Shown here in pieces: positions 43,917 to 54,290 of a stretch of 54,290 nucleotides of DNA. Under the pieces are notes generated by a model. The model had not been told where the DNA came from. It did no database searches and worked only from the letters and a program-made list of their open reading frames with translations. Position numbers and translations under genes: made by a program. The DNA comes from Seiridium cupressi (Eukaryota; Ascomycota; Sordariomycetes; Amphisphaeriales; Sporocadaceae), in contig JARVKI010000163.1 in the NCBI GenBank assembly GCA_036674765.1, positions 1-54,290 of the forward strand. Direction: 5' to 3'. Within the stretch, counting starts at the first letter, position 1. Each line of letters starts with the position of its first letter.

Positions 43917-45902
43917 ATGTCGAAAAAAAACGACGTCAGAGTCGATGTCAGAGAATCAGAAGAGATATCTCGTGAGTTCGGGGTGCTGTCAGCGTGGATA
44001 CTCCACGCATTAATGTCAAAATGTGATCTAATGAAGGCTACCACAGAAATCCCCACAAGGAATATCAGCCATGCGAATCGTACCATCGTTGTTTGGGATG
44101 AAGGCGATGTTGAGAATCCTAGTAATTGGTCAAATGTCAGCGACTCTCTCCTTTCCATGACGCATGCACTAACTCAATCTTCTAGATGAAGAAATGGTTC
44201 ATTATCTTTATAGCGATGGTGCTCACAACGAATAGCACGATGGGAAGCACGCTACCGAGCATGGCCATGCCATATATTGCGAAAGAGTGGGACGTTGGAC
44301 CCAAAGAACAAGCCGCTCTTCCCACTTCGATTTACTTGATTGGCTATGTGATGGGCCCATTAACTTGTATGCAGAACTCGCTCTACGGCTGGGAACCATT
44401 TGGAAGATGCATACTGATACCTGCATAGGGGGCCCGTTAAGCGAGCATGTTGGGCGCCGAGGCCTGACTATTATATCCCTTGTGTTCTATAACATCTGGA
44501 CATTGGCATGTGCTTTTGCCCCGAGTTGGACACCATTCCTGGTTTTCAGACTCCTTGCGGGTATAGCCGCTAGTTCACCCATTGCCGTCGCGGCTGGTAT
44601 TATCGCCGATCTATACGACGATCCAGTCACGCGAGGAAGGGCGTTTGCTTTCTTCTCTGCGGTGAGTAGTTGGCACAGTAGATGGAGATCTATGATTGAC
44701 ATTTATACAGTCTACTTGTTTTGGTCCTTTACTTGGCCCGATCGTGGCGGTAAGTGGAACTATTTGCCGTGAAATCATGCTTGGTGCTGACTAGGTTATG
44801 ATTAGGGGTTCTGCTCAGAGTATATCGGTTGGCGATGGGCATTCAGGATAGCCCTCATATTTGCTGGCGTATCTTGTCTTTCCCTCTTCTGGTTGCCCGA
44901 AACATATGCGCCAGTTCTGCTCGCCCGACGAGCTCGGAAGATCCGCAAGGAAAACCCCGGAGTTGAAGCATATGCGGCAGCTGAACTGGAGCGGCGAGGT
45001 TTCAAGCAGTTGACGACCGTGATTCTCACCCGCCCTATAAGGATGCTATGTACAGAGTTGATTGTTATCAGTGCTTGCGTGTATCTTGCGCTTGTGTGTG
45101 AGTCTTCCCATGACGATTGCAGACTATCCCGCTGTCCACCTACTCCCCACAACCAGGCATGCCTGAAACTAGACCTCGCAATCGTCTGTTTGACATGGTG
45201 GAGAATACTCACTGACTTGAATCTTTTCTAGACGGGATCTTCTACCTGTCATTTCAATCATTCCCCTTGATCTTCGAAGGCCTGTACGGTTTCACTCCCG
45301 CCATCACCGGTCTCTGCTTTTTGCCCGTCGGACTAGGCGCCATGCTCGCGCTGCCCATCATGTACCTTTACGACACTTTTCTCTCGAGGTCAAAAGCCCA
45401 AGGCAAAAGTTGGACATCTCGCGAAGAGTATCGCCGACTGCCGTTGGCCTTCATCGGAGGTCCGATGTACGCGGTCTCGCTGTTTTGGCTAGGTTGGTCC
45501 GCAAATTCAAGCATATCCTTCGCCGTGCCACTGCTTGCGGGTCTGCCGTTTGGGTGTGGCTATATGCTTATTTTCATTGCGTTACTTAATTACCTGACAG
45601 ATGCTTACCCGGCATTTGCTGCGAGTGCCAACGCTGCATCTACTACTACGCGTTCGGTCTTTGCTGTTGTCCTGCCTGTTGCCACCACACCAATGTTCCA
45701 GCGACTTCAGATATCTGGTGCATGCAGTCTTTTAGGTGGTCTAAGCACACTTATGTGTATAATTCCTGTTATTTTCATCTGGAAGAGTGACGCAATACGT
45801 GGTCACTCACGCTTTGGCCTGGAACTGGAACGCAAAGGTCATAATTCGCGCCTCGGCAACGATGTTGAGATGGAACCTGTTCGGCTCGTTTTATCGGTCT
45901 AA
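43917..45902 (+). CDS. MFS (DHA1-type) drug/metabolite transporter, intact
   Basis: Seven exons, 43917-43971, 44047-44135, 44186-44366, 44429-44661, 44711-44749, 44806-45097 and 45232-45902, sum to 1,560 bases and read 519 residues without a break. Introns are 50-134 bp with GT-AG ends. The first intron could be retained, since it is 75 bases long and open. The protein reads NPSNWSN at the start of the membrane region, YVMGPLTWGPLSEHVGRR (motif A, formed only after splicing), RLLAGIAASSPIAVAAGIIADLY, GRAFAFFSASTCFGPLLGPIVAG, GWRWAFRIALIFAG and LPETYAPVLLARRARKIRK. These fit the 12-helix DHA1 class of proton-coupled exporters. Substrate unknown. It is the only intact gene in the stretch 40.9-47.9 kb and could serve either the neighbouring oxidase or a lost pathway. 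Confidence 0.87.
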
Positions 45903-46735
45903 CTCGTATAGTTGGGGCTTTCTCATCAAGCCATTCGCCCGAATTAAGCATGGGAGACTGATTTAGGAAATTGTTTAAACTGCCTAGCCACAAGCTATAA
46001 AGTCTGCTTGAGCCATGGTTAAGGAACATCGTCAGTAACGGCCTGTTGTTCTCCTGTGAGAGGGTATCTATTCCTTGACAGAAAGACTCTGTGCTATTCT
46101 GGTTACAACTTCAGGCTTATCGTAAAGTGATGGTCAGTCTGTAGCATACTCAAAGGATCCTATCCTTGTATCGGGCATTATGATACTTGCCGTAGTAGCA
46201 TATTTTTTTTTTTTTGATGAATGTTAGCAGAAAAGCTTGAGGTCTTAAAAAGATACACGTAGGGCTGCACATGAACGTGAAATGGTGGCGTTAAAGGGGA
46301 ACACGGATCCAACGACCTCAAACGACGATATTTAACACACGAGTCATGGGATACTGAGGCGGGCTTCAAAGCCTTGCCAGTCGAGACAAGTTGCCCGAGT
46401 GAAATCAACCCCCGCTCACAATTGGCGATGAAACCTGATTCTTGTCCGCTCAGTAAGCGACCCGCATGCATGGCAATCAAATGCTGAGTGATCATGCAGA
46501 ATATGTGCATTCGATTGACATCGACACAGAATGCTTTAGAGTGATCTACTATCATCTGACCCTACATTCTCGAAAATGGCGTGACATTTATGATATCCCC
46601 CTCGTGACCAATACTTGGAGACGTAGTTGGAAGATGTCGTTATATAGTCGACCTCGCGCCTCTTTTCGCCTTAGATCTTTGTGGTAAGATTATAACTAGT
46701 CTTTCTCGATCGCCCCCAATCATCCATCTCTCAAA
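45903..46735. other. Intergenic
   Basis: No gene. A run of 14 T at about 46202-46216 is present. Frames on both strands lack motifs. Confidence 0.45.
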
Positions 46736-47919
46736 ATGCCCATTCTCGATAATGATGACTTAGCGTTGCCCAAAGGCTCCCTTGTACTAGTCGCAGGTAC
46801 CTCGGGATTCATTGCTAGTAACTTGATTGTTTAGGCACTAGAAGCTGGATACAGGATCTGTGGGACCGCACGATTACCATCCAAGGTGTCAAAAGGTATA
46901 TGTTCAACACAGTGTATTGTAGTTGCTTAAAGAGCAACACTTGAGGATGCGGGAGGGGCTCCCGCTATATACAGCCACAGTGTGGGGCGTACCAGCCACC
47001 CACATTTCAATACAAGGTGCAGAAGACTCGCGAAATCTTCAACTCGCCACATTACGATGCCGTGGTGGTTCCTGAGATGGAGCCTGAGGGTGCATTTGAC
47101 AAAGCCGTCAAAGGTGTGGATGCCATTATACATCTGTCCTCACCTTTGACGTCCAGCCCGAACCCCAAAGAAGTCGTACCCACGGCTGTCAAAGGCGCCA
47201 CATCAATCCTCCGCTCGGCACTGAAAGAGTCTAGAATCCAGAGATTCGTCTTCACGAGCTCAAGCACAGCCACATCTCTGCCAATTCCTGGAGTGAGGTT
47301 CAAGATTGATAATACCACCTGGGACACTGAGGTGGACGACTACGTGGACTTTCCGCCGCTATACAAACCCGAGAATGCTTTTAAAGTCTATTCGGCGAGC
47401 AAGAGCAAGGCGGAGCAGGCACTATGGGACTCTGTGAAAGAAGAAAAGCCCAATTTTGCTGTCAATTGTGTAAGGACCGCTCAATAAGCTGCTCGAAGCA
47501 TACTGATTGGTTGGCAGATCAACCCAGCTGTCAACATGGGCCCGGTGATTGACTCCCCTGGCGAAACCGGTGGGCTGGTCATTAAGTCCTCCAAAGGTGA
47601 TGTGCACTGGAGCTTCCTTCTGCAGTACATGGTCAACGTGGTAGATTGTGCCCGCCTTCACCTGATCGCATCGATTGACGGCTCGGTAAACAACGAGCGC
47701 ATCCTTGCTTTTGATGTTCCGTTCAACTGAAATGTTGTGTTGGACAACTTCCGGGAACTATTTCCCCAAGGGCAGTTCATTGAAAACCGAGAGCAAGGGG
47801 CTGACTTGAGCGAAATTGATAATTACTTTGGTGCGGCACTACTCGGCAAGTGGTATGGGCAAGAGGGCTACACGGGACTCAAAGAAAATCTGCGACAGAA
47901 TGTTGCGGGTGTGCAGTAA
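46736..47919 (+). pseudogene. NAD(P)-dependent epimerase/ketoreductase with two stops
   Basis: The gene reads from ATG 46736 (MPILDNDD) through LVLVAGTSGFIASNLIV, the GxxGFxA nucleotide-binding motif of extended SDR proteins. TAG follows at 46832-46834, directly before ALEAGYRICGTAR. After an intron somewhere in 46886-47016 it continues with REIFNSPHYDAVVV, VKGVDAIIHLSSPL, FVFTSSSTATS and YSASKSKAEQA, the catalytic YxxxK with upstream Ser. A second intron (47470-47517) is clean. A TGA at 47728-47730 interrupts DVPFN and NVVLDNFRELFP, where this family normally has tryptophan. The frame otherwise stays open to 47919. It belongs with the dihydroflavonol-reductase/methylglyoxal-reductase group that reduces ketones or aldehydes with NADPH. 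It sits downstream of the intact MFS gene. Confidence 0.8.
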
Positions 47920-48189
47920 ACATGTATTCGGAGTTCGAGTCTATCTCCACTATCCAATTTATCTAATTCTCGAAATTACTTTTTTTCGTTGCGTTGCTCC
48001 TCGACAGATTTGAAGCCGGAGAAATCTAGATAGTATGGTAATTTTCACAAATTTGCAAGACTTCTTTAAAAGACTTGCCCTGGCCGAGAAGACGTGATAC
48101 GGTTATTCATCCCGCGGCGGAATATATGCGTGATTCCATTGCGTTGGACATACGCACGCGAAAGGATGGACATCTCGCGTCGCAGGTCG

Positions 48190-49030
48190 AAAGTCCATTC
48201 CATTGAGCTGATGAACAAAACAGCCGGGGGTATGATCGTAAGAAAGCAACCTACCGCTTATTTTCTTCATTAGCAAGTGTCTTTTTGTAATGTTCTTGTT
48301 CATCGGGGCTGATTGTGTCCCGTTTCTTCGCCTTGGAATTGTTTCTCCATCGGTAATGAAAGTATTTACCGGGGTATTGAATGACCTGGGTTCCATTTGA
48401 GCTTTTGGAGTAATTCAGATAATCAAGACGGAGAGTACATAACTTACACACATCCAGACGCATATGACTATGAGTCCTTTGTTCGCCTTGCTGTATCGCT
48501 GCGAGTCATCAGGCTGATAGACTATGACATTAGTACAGAAATACTTCGTGGGCGGGATTGATGACGTACTATTTGCTGCGATCATCCCACTGACCTGAAT
48601 CGCATATTGTAAAGACTGTACGCTGATTGGACTGGGAAACCTCAGGAACTAATGGACTGACGCACAACGCTGATATAGTTCTGTTCTGGTCAGACCCGGC
48701 ATTCATTTATCTAAGCAACTTGGATGGGATGGGTGCGCCTGATTAGTATCAAATTAGTTTCTGTCGATTTCTGTACCTATTATGGGAATGACAACAGTAC
48801 CGTTGCGATGGCGAAATATGCTCAAGGGACGGACCCGGTATAGCTAGCAAGGCCACAAAACATGGTAGCAACCAGGCATCTTCCACCATCGAAACGAAGC
48901 TCCTGTCATTGAATAGCTCGCTAAGTGCAGTAACCACCAGCATCGTGATGCTGGATCCAACGATGTTGGGAATCGAAAGCAAGTTCGACTGAATGACGTT
49001 AAATCTTACGCCGCGGAAGGATGGTGTCAA
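48190..49030 (-). pseudogene. C-terminal half of an allantoate-permease-like (Dal5) transporter
   Basis: Minus-strand fragments follow the end of Dal5-type anion:cation symporters: 49030-48890 FNVIQSNLLSIPNIVG and MLVVTALSELFNDRSFVSM; about 48690-48560 HPIQVA and AIQVSGMIAAN; about 48530-48470 DDSQRYSKANKGLIVICVW; and 48420-48250 KYFHYRWRNNSKAKKR with SPDEQEHYK and ENKR before a splice donor. The order and spacing fit, but the frames differ, stops intervene, and the whole N-terminal half is missing upstream of 49030. Dal5-type carriers import allantoate, ureidosuccinate or nicotinate-like anions. This adds a second dead nitrogen-uptake gene to the window. Confidence 0.6.
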
Positions 49031-49040
49031 CTACTGGTCC

Positions 49041-49596
49041 ACTGGGTACTTCGATATACCGAACAATAGATTCACAGCATACAGAGGTCACATGTCATGG
49101 TCTTTCGTCCGCTCCCAGATCTGTCTGACTAATGTACATTCCTCCTTTCTGTGGAAACTTTGCGTGCTTTCAGCTCTGCACATCAACCTTCGTAAAAGCC
49201 GGTCTCGAGCTGACGCCGGTAATGGTGGCGGAACTCACACAATCCAAAGCAATCGGATCTTCGTACAATTTAGATTCAACAGATCTTAACTTTGTCGTTC
49301 TCCACCGGGACGGTGGAACTCTGAAGACTGGGCCAGTAATAGCGGGCCGTCTGCTAGTGGACGAGTTAGGCTCCATGGAGCACGGCGCTATCGCCCTGTG
49401 GCTGGCTGGGACATTTGCGTGGGGAGAGCTGAACATTTGGCCTTCGCGCTTGGTGACAACAACATAAGAGCCCCTCATTCCTGTCTTTGAAGATGGCGTT
49501 CGAAAAGTTTCCCACGCATTTATCACTTGCTCATACTCTCAGCGAGAACTATCACGGTCTTAGACAAATTCGTCTCCGATCCGCGTCGTAACAGTG
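49041..49596. other. Intergenic upstream of the nuclease
   Basis: A plus-strand frame at 49132-49467 is fairly protein-like (LHRDGGTLKTGPVIAGRLL, GAIALWLAGTFAWGELNIW) but I recognise no family and it has no clear promoter or splice partner. Listed as undecided. Confidence 0.3.
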
Positions 49597-50649
49597 ATGC
49601 ATTCCGAGACACTCTTTAGCCAGTTAGCTGCTCTCGCAGCCCTTACGGTCCCAGTGCAATCATGGCACACTGAAGTTCATAACCAGATTGGCTTCATGGC
49701 CGACACCATGATCAGCGAAACAACTCGCAACATGGTCTCGACGATTCTGGAACCAGAATACCTAGGCTCGCTCGGCCGCGCGGGAGCGTGGGCGGATACC
49801 GTACGCAAGGGCCCAAACACTTATAGCTACGGGTGGCACTTCATTAGCGCCAAGGACGACCCGCCAAATGACTGTGGTCTTTACTACCACCGCGACTGTC
49901 AGAAGGGCGGCTGTGTGGTGCAGCAGATCGCGAACCAGACTAACATTCTCGAAAGATGTCTTGTGGCAGTTCGAGATCAGAGGGAGGGGGACTCTCCGGG
50001 CAAGATAGTGTGCTCGGAGGCATTGAAGTGGATCACGCACTTTGCTGGGGACGTCGCACAGCCGTTGCACACGTCGGAGAGGTCGGTGGGCGGCAATTCG
50101 GTCAAGGTCAAGTTCAATGGGACAGACACGAATTTGCATCAAGTAAGCCGTACCAATTTTATTCACCAAAGTAGTGTGTGCATAATTAACAAGCCATAAT
50201 AGGCCTGGGACCGCGAGATTCTGTATGCTCTAGCCCCTCTTCCCAATGGCCTACCAGCAACAGAACTCCACCCATTCTTCGCTGGCCTCGTTTCAAGAAT
50301 CAAGGCGGATTCGTTCCGTGCGCCGCGATCGACATGGGCTATGTGTGACCTTGACGCGCGGCGAGGGACGTATTGCGCCGAGCAGTGGGCTAAAGACTCT
50401 AACGCTATTGTTTGCGACTACGCCTACGGACGGTTCGTCAACGGCAGCGACCTCTTGACTGGAGACGATAGATACACGGATGGCGCATTTCCTATCATCG
50501 AGCAGCAGGTATCTAAGGCTGCGTTCAGATTAACTGGCTGGCTGAACTCTCTCGTGGAGAGAGTATTGATCAAAGGAGCAGAGGGCAAGAAGCTGGGCAA
50601 AGTAAGGTTGAACGCTCAGAGTGATGCTAGCATAGGCTCTGAACTATGA
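49597..50649 (+). CDS. Secreted S1/P1-type nuclease
   Basis: Exons 49597-50142 and 50203-50649, joined by a 60-bp GTAAGC...AATAG intron, give 330 residues. A 22-residue signal peptide ends so that the mature protein would begin with Trp (QS | WHTEVH), as required because the N-terminal Trp is a zinc ligand in this family. The other trinuclear-zinc ligands are all visible: WHTEVH, GAWAD, GWHFISA, HFAGDVAQPLH, and NLHQ followed across the splice by AWD. Cysteines DCGLYYHRDC and GCVV match family disulfides. Such enzymes degrade single-stranded DNA and RNA and remove 3'-phosphate outside the cell, feeding nucleotide and phosphate scavenging. The GTG three bases earlier is ignored in favour of ATG 49597. 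The gene is intact. Confidence 0.92.
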
Positions 50650-51552
50650 GGATCAAATCTAATCAGCCTATGCCCTGCTCGTATGCAGTAAGCGTCTAGG
50701 TATAATTTAAAGTCCTGGCGATTACAAGACGCGCGATACGTTCTCGTGTAAGCAGGCGTTTGATCAATGCATACGACATGACAAGATTTAATGTTCAACG
50801 TTTCTTAGAGGTCTATTTAATTCCTTTTCCACCTATAAGCTTGTCTCTCTAATACCAACCAAGCATCATCGCTGTACCTGGGCCTCGACAGAGTTACTAC
50901 CAGGAAAGATGTAGTATAAAAGAGCCAGTTGCTACCACAGAGACAAGGTCATATGGATCGAAAAAGGAGTGCGCCAACCAGATAAAGGAGGCCAAGAAAA
51001 CTCCAGTTCCGTCTGTCTGGAGGGCCTTTCGTGTATACAGGACAAAATCTGACTGTGCGCCCACTTGCGGTAAGAAGATAGTGGACATGGGGCAGAGAGA
51101 GCAGGCAAGTGTGTAAAACCAAACACAGTTTGATACAATAACAAGGATAGAAAACAAAACTTTTCAAGAGAGGAAAAGCCCGCTTCTTAATGAAATGAGT
51201 CGAATCAACGAACCTATAAGATTTACGACGTTAATCAATAATCGGGTCATCTACCAAGCCCAGGTACATTAATGCCGTGCCGAGAATGTTAGCGACAAAA
51301 ACATCACAAGTACTTCCAGCGTACGGAGCACTAGGATGATGGGACGCAAGGGCAGACTGATTCCCTGTTAGATAGTACCGGAACACGGCGATAACTGGGA
51401 CCAAAGGTGGTGCAGATAAGATATAAGATAGGAGCCACGATCCCAATTCCAATGAAGAAACTTGGACTTGGTTGTGACAAAGTCAGCGGCTTCTCGATGT
51501 ACCCCGTCCAGCTGAAGACTTACAAGTATGCCGGCGTCTCTCCAGATCCAAC
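50650..51552. other. Intergenic; possible membrane-protein exons on the minus strand
   Basis: Two minus-strand frames look hydrophobic and protein-like: 51452-51231 (LSYILSAPPLVPVIAVFRYY, CDVFVANILGTALMYL) and 51150-50897 (CVWFYTLACSLCPM, GVFLASFIWLAHSFFDPYD). They could be exons of one small multi-pass protein, but neither begins with a defendable ATG, I could not settle the splice between them, and no family came to mind. Confidence 0.3.
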
Positions 51553-51776
51553 TTGAATGTCGTCCTAACTGATGGAGGTGAACTCCTGGTCAATAAGGTC
51601 AGTAACCCTGACCTGTGCTGGACGTTGCAGGAGTCGGCCACAACTTCGGTATTGTTACCAGCTACGAGTCGAAGATCTTGCCAGACAACTTTCAGACGTG
51701 CTATATCAAAATACGTCAATTTGATAGGGGCTCGTTTAAGAAAGCAGTCGGTCAGATTAACAAATTCCACATGTAA
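51553..51776 (+). pseudogene. FAD-linked (BBE-type) oxidoreductase fragment
   Basis: The plus strand reads NVVLTDGGELL and NPDLCW and then, one frame over, GHNFGIVTSYESKI and FDRGSFKKAVGQINKFHM, ending at a GTAAGT-type donor. In berberine-bridge/6-hydroxynicotine-oxidase-like enzymes the order is NVVLADG, then NPDLFWALRG, then GHNFGIVTS, so one base has been lost at about 51628-51638. Only this central piece of the FAD domain is seen; the N-terminal flavin-attachment part and the C-terminus are missing. A relic. Confidence 0.6.
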
Positions 51777-51777
51777 G

Positions 51778-52052
51778 TTGGTCCAAACAGATCATCTTCA
51801 TTAGCCCATAGTCGAGAGGTACGGAGGCCGGCTCGCCAATACACCCAATTGGGAAGGCTCCTCATCCTAGCCCCTGTCTGGAGATAAGGGATAAGATACC
51901 AAATAGGCGATAGTGCTGACTGAGAACCCCTCTGCCGCGATTTTGCATTGTAACGATGTTTGACAAAGCACACAGCGGCTCACTTCCGAGTCGCAATTGC
52001 TGCCGCCTGTGACCCGACCGTGACAATAATCAATTTGTCGACTCCGGGCGGA
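51778..52052. other. Short gap before the regulator
   Basis: No feature seen. The reading frame of the Zn2Cys6 gene is open back to 51960 but has no ATG before 52053. Confidence 0.45.
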
Positions 52053-52463
52053 ATGTCGCCTACCGGTATCCCGCCAGGTGCCGGTGCGCCGAAAGCGCTG
52101 AACGGCAAATTGGCTATGCGCCACAGGCAGAAGCGGAGCCAGGTAGCGAGGGCATGCGAATCGTGCCGCATACACCGCATCAAGTGCGACAACAACGTCC
52201 CGTGCTCCAACTGTAGTGCCAGAGGCAGACAATGTAGCAATAATGATGCTACCAAAGTTTCAACTCTCACTCAAGCTCACGATGAAATTGGGCGCCTGAA
52301 GAGCAAGGTGAAACAACTGGAAGCAGAACTACAGCGGGAGCGCGACAACATTCAGCAGCTAACGCCGCTCTTATATAAAATCTCTACACTTTGCAATAAA
52401 TTGTATGTAGCAAGTATTAACTTTAATTATACGGTACCCTATATTACCATCGTTATTACTTGA
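52053..52463 (+). CDS. Zn2Cys6 transcription factor, truncated by the AT-rich block
   Basis: From ATG 52053 the protein reads a Pro/Gly-rich start, then basic RHRQKRSQVARACESCRIHR and a full zinc cluster with spacing C-x2-C-x6-C-x5-C-x2-C-x6-C (ACESC, KC, PCSNC, QC). A linker and a leucine-type coiled coil (EIGRLKSKVKQLEAELQRER) follow, the usual dimerisation element. After about residue 105 (near 52,380) composition shifts to A/T and the frame ends at 52461-52463, without the several-hundred-residue regulatory domain these proteins normally have. The DNA-binding half is intact; the rest seems replaced by the RIP-affected block. If expressed, a DNA-binding fragment without activation domain could act only as a competitor. 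Partial gene, function lost or altered. Confidence 0.75.
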   Translation: MSPTGIPPGAGAPKALNGKLAMRHRQKRSQVARACESCRIHRIKCDNNVPCSNCSARGRQCSNNDATKVSTLTQAHDEIGRLKSKVKQLEAELQRERDNIQQLTPLLYKISTLCNKLYVASINFNYTVPYITIVIT

Positions 52464-54290
52464 TACCACTTACCTTTACATTTTAATTTTAAAAGCTTTT
52501 ATAAAAGATATTTTATTTTAAATCGGTTTTAAAATAAATATTTTAATATTAAACGGTTTATAAATAAATATTTTAAAATAAAACGGAAATTTTTATAAAA
52601 ATCGCGTAAATTTATTAAATATTTAAAAGCTATTTATCGTTAAAATTATTTAAATTTTTAAAAAGAAAATATTTTTTATAACGTTTATTTAAGTTTAAAA
52701 AGTTTTATATAAAATTAAAAACCGATATAAAACATTAAATTATTTTATTTACGATTATTTATTACTGAAAACTTTTTATTAAATTATATAATAAAATTCG
52801 GTTTAAAAAATATTTAAAACCCGATTTAAAACTTTAAAATATTTTAAAGGATTATTTTTAAATGTAAATTATCCGTTATTAAATACTTTTTATCGGGGTT
52901 TTATAATATAATTTAATTTTAAAAATAACCGAACGGTTATTAAAACCTTAACTTTTTTTAACTTTTATAATTTAAATTTTATTTTAATTAAAATCGTTAA
53001 CGATAAATTCTTTTAAATTTAAAATAAACGTAATACTTTAAATAATTTTATTAACTTTCGTATAAAATAAATTAAATTAAAACTTTATAAAACCGTTAAA
53101 AATAAATATATTAAAATAAAAATTATAATATTTATTATTAAAATTATAATAATAATTATTATAAATATTATTAAAAAAGCTTTTTAAAACCGTATAAAAT
53201 AAAAAAAACCGTTTTTTTTATAATATTTATAAGTTTTAATAATAAAAACCGGGATAATTATAAAAATAATAAAAGTAGTTTTAATATTAATAATTATTAT
53301 ATTAAAATTATTAAATTCGTTAACGATCGAATAAGTTTAATTAAAATAAATAAAATCTTTTCGTTAATTTATATAATATTTAAATTAATTATAATAAAAA
53401 GTATAACGGTTTTTTTTTATAACTTTTTAAAATTAAATAATATTAAAATATTTAAAATTATTAAACTTTTAATAATTTTATTAACAGTTAAATTATTTTA
53501 AAAATATATAAATAAATATAAAGAAAAGAATATATTTACTTTATAAACGTATAAAATAACGATATTATTAATCGGTTTTTTAACGAATATTTTAATAAAA
53601 GTAATTAATTAAATTTAATTAATATCGTTTAAAACCGGATAAATATTTTTTAAAATTAACGTAATAATATTAATAAATTTAATTAAATCGGTATTAAATA
53701 AAACTAAAAAGTTTTTTTTATTATAAATTAAAATATTAAATATAAATTAATTTAAAGTTTTAAAAGCTTTATTTCTTTTTACTTTTATTTCGAATTAAAT
53801 ATTTTTAAATTTAAATAATTATTATTAACGGGTAAAAAAGCGTTATAAACGTTTTTAACTTTTTATAAGTATTATAAATATAAGCCGGAAAGAGATTAAA
53901 ACGGAATAAACGCTACTTTATAAGTATAAACTAAGTTAGTAAAAAGAAAACAAACAGGTACGTGTTACGAATATGGGTCGGAGGAAAACCGGAACGGAAC
54001 AAACCCTACTCCGCAGAGCACGGACCACGATAATAATAAAAGATAAGCAAGTACGACCGCGCAAGGAGCAAACATACCAAACACTAAAGCGGTAAAGATA
54101 AAACAAACGGCAGGAGCTAATTAAAAGCTAACGACTAAAAATAATTAGTGGGACTTATTAATTAACACTAACTATAATTAATTCCACTTATTAAATAAAT
54201 ATAAATAAACGGGATTAATAAAAGAATAAATAAATATATATATAATAAATATTTTTTATATAAATAATTATTATTTTAATAATTAATTTA
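52464..54290. repeat. AT-rich RIP-affected block, right edge
   Basis: Strongly A/T-rich, with CpG retained (many CGG, ACG, CGT) and CpA/TpG rare, the same signature as the left edge. A stretch at about 53,940-54,130 is richer in C and G and noticeably C-on-plus-strand and A-rich, with CpA frequent but TpG rare, so decay looks strand-biased there. No reading frame or known transposon protein can be read. The block runs off the window. Confidence 0.8.

Noticed and set aside
46202..46216. Poly-T run as a terminator or retroelement tail
   Set aside because: An isolated homopolymer with no flanking repeat or hairpin; not enough to call a feature.
15453..47919. Stop-codon reassignment or programmed readthrough to explain the many in-frame stops
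   Set aside because: All three stop codons are involved, and intact neighbours end at the same codons at the expected lengths. Point-mutation decay explains it more simply.
1..54290. CRISPR arrays, rRNA or tRNA genes
   Set aside because: No regularly spaced repeats and no cloverleaf or rRNA-like segment noticed; a tRNAscan run would be needed to exclude tRNAs fully.

Overview
The window looks like a gene island of a filamentous ascomycete (Pezizomycotina). The evidence is short GT-AG introns (about 50-115 bp), typical fungal families (HET/NB-ARC/TPR, Zn2Cys6, NRPS-like A-T-R, DHA1 transporters, DUF6536) and AT-rich blocks at both ends that carry the mark of repeat-induced point mutation (RIP): CpA and TpG nearly absent, CpG kept. 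About 51.8 kb of normal-composition DNA (roughly 650-52,400) lies between these blocks. I cannot name the species; a Eurotiales-like fungus is a guess from the style of the genes.

Left part (1-15 kb): an intact Baeyer-Villiger-type monooxygenase (+), a short-chain dehydrogenase relic (-), an intact NCS1 nucleobase permease (-), a small three-exon Dabb-domain gene (-) hidden in short exons, an intact four-exon M20 carbamoylase/ureidoalkanoate-type amidohydrolase (-), a small relic, and the housekeeping-like lipid transfer protein sfh5 (-).

Middle part (15-32.5 kb): a HET-NB-ARC-TPR (fungal NLR-type) gene whose reading frame is kept from end to end but is cut by five stop codons, an intact secreted polyamine/amine oxidase (-), an orphan membrane protein (+), and a compact biosynthetic-type cluster: NRPS-like partial C-A-T-R enzyme (-), sulfotransferase-like P-loop protein (+), methyltransferase (-) and MFS exporter (+). 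Each of these four cluster genes carries an in-frame premature stop, and the exporter also has a frameshift, so the cluster appears recently silenced.

Right part (32.5-54.3 kb): 8.4 kb without an intact gene but with a decayed DUF6536 membrane-protein gene and an orphan ORF; an L-amino-acid oxidase (+) with a frameshift; an intact seven-exon MFS transporter (+); an epimerase/ketoreductase with two stops; the C-terminal half of an allantoate-permease-like gene (-); an intact S1/P1 nuclease (+); an FAD-linked oxidase relic; and a Zn2Cys6 regulator cut off by the right-hand AT-rich block.

Together, the intact genes lean toward nitrogen salvage (secreted nuclease, nucleobase permease, carbamoyl amidohydrolase, amine oxidase), while most secondary-metabolism and defence-type genes are dead. 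Nearly all the breaks can be explained by single C-to-T or G-to-A changes, as expected for DNA near RIP-affected blocks. All domain calls are from reading the sequence; no database search was run.
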